DNA of 64,000 nucleotides, taken from contig CAVUDJ010000011.1 of the NCBI GenBank assembly GCA_963740215.1, positions 1 to 64,000 of the forward strand, in the 5' to 3' direction. The translations under genes and the position numbers were made by a program. The notes under the pieces are model-generated. The model ran no database searches, had not been told where the DNA came from, and saw nothing but the letters and a program-made list of their open reading frames with translations. Origin of the DNA: CAVVAL01 sp963740215 (GTDB lineage Bacteria > Actinomycetota > Actinomycetes > Mycobacteriales > Cryptosporangiaceae). Position 1 is the first letter of the stretch. Each line of letters starts with the position of its first letter. Positions 62,713 through 64,000 of the stretch are shown here, piece by piece.

Positions 62713-63071
62713 GCAGGCCGCTGTACCAGTTGAAGGCGGAGTTCTTCAAGACGTTGGGGCATCCGGCCCGGATCCGGGTGCTGGAGCTACTGAGCGAGCG
62801 GGAGCACTCGGTCGCCGAGATGCTGCCCGAGGTGGGGCTGGAGGCCTCGCACCTGTCGCAGCAGCTCGCGGTGTTGCGGAGGGCGAATCTCGTGGTGTCC
62901 CGCAAGGAGGGCTCCACGGTGTACTACGCGTTGACCAGCCCGCACGTGGCCGAGCTGCTGGCGGTGGCGCGGCAGATCCTCACCGGGGTGCTGACCGGCC
63001 AGGCGGAGCTCCTGGAGGACCTGCGGGCGACCACGCCTGGTTCCGCGCCGACGCGCGGGGGGCCGCCGTAG
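62706..63071 (+). CDS. ArsR-family regulator downstream of malic enzyme
   Basis: 121 aa, GTG start within the malic-enzyme stop region. Winged helix: YQLKAEFFKTLGHPARIRVL, recognition helix around LEASHLSQQLAVLRRANLV, wing SRKEGSTVYYALT. No cysteines, so it is neither a thiol nor a classical metal sensor. It is co-transcribed with the malic enzyme by overlap. It may control the hydrogenase genes that begin 135 bp downstream. Confidence 0.87.
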
Positions 63072-63205
63072 CGGCGCGGAACCGCGGCCGTCGACGGATC
63101 CTCCATGCGTCGGCAGCCGTTCGCGGGCGCCCCGCTTCGCCTGGCGGGGTGCCCGCACCCTCTGCCCGGCATGCCCGCCAGGCAGGAAGCACGCTTTCCT
63201 CAGGT

Positions 63206-63703
63206 GTGGAGTACGTGGTGAGACGCCTACTGGGCAAGATCCGCCGGACCGGGCGGGTGGCCGAGCCGCCGATCCCGGCGAGCGAGCAACCGGCGCCCGC
63301 GGCTGCGGCCGTGTTCGGCGGGTCGGTGCAGATCCGGCACGTCGACGCCGGGTCGTGCAACGGCTGCGAGGTGGAGATCGCGTCGGCGTTCTCGCCCGTG
63401 TATGACGCCGAGCGGTACGGGGCGAGGCTCGTTGCGTCCCCGCGCCACGCCGACGTGCTGCTGGTGACCGGACCGGTGACCCGCAACATGGCCGACCCGC
63501 TGCGGCGCACGTTCGAGGCGACGCCGGAGCCGAAGATGGTGGTGGCGCTCGGCGACTGCGCCCGCAACTGCGGTGTGTTCGCTGGCGGCCACGGCGTGAT
63601 CGGCCCGGTCAGCGACGTGGTCCCGGTCGATGTCGAGATCGCCGGCTGCCCGCCTCCCCCGGAGGCGATCGTGGCCGCGCTACGGAACCTCACCGGCCGG
63701 TGA
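63206..63703 (+). CDS. Group-4-type [NiFe] hydrogenase small subunit (NuoB-like)
   Basis: 165 aa from the GTG 63206 (start uncertain; 63149 is in frame). NuoB/HycG-type: RHVDAGSCNGCEVEIASAFS with Cys51 and Cys54, VLLVTGPVTRNMADPLRRTF, a third cysteine pair in LGDCARNCGVF and the last in IAGCPPPPEAIV. The four cysteines hold the proximal [4Fe-4S] cluster. The PPPPEAI end and the CxxC spacing fit membrane-bound group 4 hydrogenases rather than complex I. The stop overlaps the next start (GTGA). The catalytic large subunit must lie beyond the window. Confidence 0.82.
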   Translation: MEYVVRRLLGKIRRTGRVAEPPIPASEQPAPAAAAVFGGSVQIRHVDAGSCNGCEVEIASAFSPVYDAERYGARLVASPRHADVLLVTGPVTRNMADPLRRTFEATPEPKMVVALGDCARNCGVFAGGHGVIGPVSDVVPVDVEIAGCPPPPEAIVAALRNLTGR

Positions 63704-64000
63704 GCGCGATCGAGTGGGGCCTGGTGGCGATCGCCGGGCTCACCGTGGCGGCGGTGGGGTGCGCGCTCGCGGCACCCCGGCGGGTGCGTCCGGCCGCCGT
63801 CGGGGTGTGCAGCGCGGCCCTCGGTGCCGCCGGGCTGATCGCCGGGCTGCTGGCCGCCACGGGACACCGCGGCGGGGTGTGGCTGCCCGAGCTGCTGCCG
63901 CTGTTCGGCGTGCGGCTGGAGGTCGACCCGCTGGGCGGGGTGTTCACCGCCGTGGCAGGGGCTGTGGCGGTCGCCGCCGCCCTGTACGGCATCGGCTACA
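63700..64000 (+). CDS. Proton-pumping membrane subunit (HyfB-like), partial
   Basis: The first 100 residues of a gene running off the right edge. The GTG 63700 overlaps the stop of the small-subunit gene. Helices at about residues 5-25 (EWGLVAIAGLTVAAVGCALA), 33-53 (PAAVGVCSAALGAAGLIAGL) and 80-100 surround the segment LFGVRLEVDPLGGVFTAVAG, which matches the start of HyfB/MrpA/NuoL-type antiporter-like subunits. It is consistent with a Hyf/Ech-like hydrogenase operon. Confidence 0.75.
   Translation, partial: MSAIEWGLVAIAGLTVAAVGCALAAPRRVRPAAVGVCSAALGAAGLIAGLLAATGHRGGVWLPELLPLFGVRLEVDPLGGVFTAVAGAVAVAAALYGIGY

Overview
This is a very GC-rich window from an actinomycete chromosome. The evidence is the codon use with frequent GTG starts, a GerW-type spore protein, a wax ester synthase/DGAT, actinobacterial recombinase remnants and DosR-like boxes. 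A Micromonosporaceae-type soil actinomycete is plausible, but that is inference. No rRNA, complete tRNA, CRISPR array or replication origin was seen.

Left part (1-26 kb), a mosaic accessory region. It contains two remnants of the same integrase-type IS (1-270 and 7340-7890). They flank a three-gene module of a small acidic protein, a DUF6338-like membrane protein and a TPR-CHAT protease-like protein with one frameshift. Next comes a TIGR03086-like gene split by about 1.45 kb of inserted DNA, which carries a 3' fragment of a serine tRNA gene. After that come ArsR-SRPBCC modules, a decayed large serine recombinase, a secreted GH29 fucosidase with a PA14 domain, an alpha/beta hydrolase-LuxR fusion, an MddA-like methyltransferase, a phosphoesterase, a SulP transporter, a broken dienelactone hydrolase, an acyltransferase and a broken sugar-ABC ATPase. 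Recombinase 3'-end sequences recur at three places.

Middle part (26-38 kb), a dormancy/metal island. It holds a P1B-5 metal ATPase with a hemerythrin tail, a pyridoxamine-oxidase-like flavoprotein, WS/DGAT, a small membrane protein, an acidic protein, a CBS-BON protein, and a copper ATPase with a cupredoxin head and YHS tail. Related 14-bp boxes (GGACYTWNGSCTCT and GGACCTTNGGCCC types, resembling DosR/DevR boxes) lie in front of most of these genes. The copper ATPase also has a CsoR-type palindrome.

Right-middle part (38.6-57 kb), a sulfur island. A long minus-strand operon encodes an ArsR sensor, a probable FeS-NrfD fusion, a molybdopterin oxidoreductase, a TorD chaperone, DsrE-like and TusA proteins and two DUF202 proteins. 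Divergent or adjacent units encode two persulfide-dioxygenase/rhodanese fusions, a multicopper oxidase, DsrE-like and TusE/DsrC-like proteins, sulfide:quinone reductase, thioredoxin, CstR, a rhodanese-membrane protein, a TauE/SafE exporter and a class-V aminotransferase. Four CsoR/CstR-type palindromes sit at the promoters of sqr, trx, cstR and the second dioxygenase. The set reads as a system that takes sulfide or sulfane sulfur through protein persulfides to sulfite, and then exports or oxidises it.

Right end (57-64 kb): a second multicopper oxidase, GerW, a DoxX-like protein, an SRPBCC protein, a malic enzyme with an ArsR regulator, and the first genes of a group-4-type membrane [NiFe] hydrogenase that runs off the window.

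Many of the larger genes carry one or more single-base frameshifts although their protein sequence is otherwise well conserved. Either the assembly has indel errors or several loci are decaying. The annotation gives the reconstructed gene spans and says where the frame breaks.
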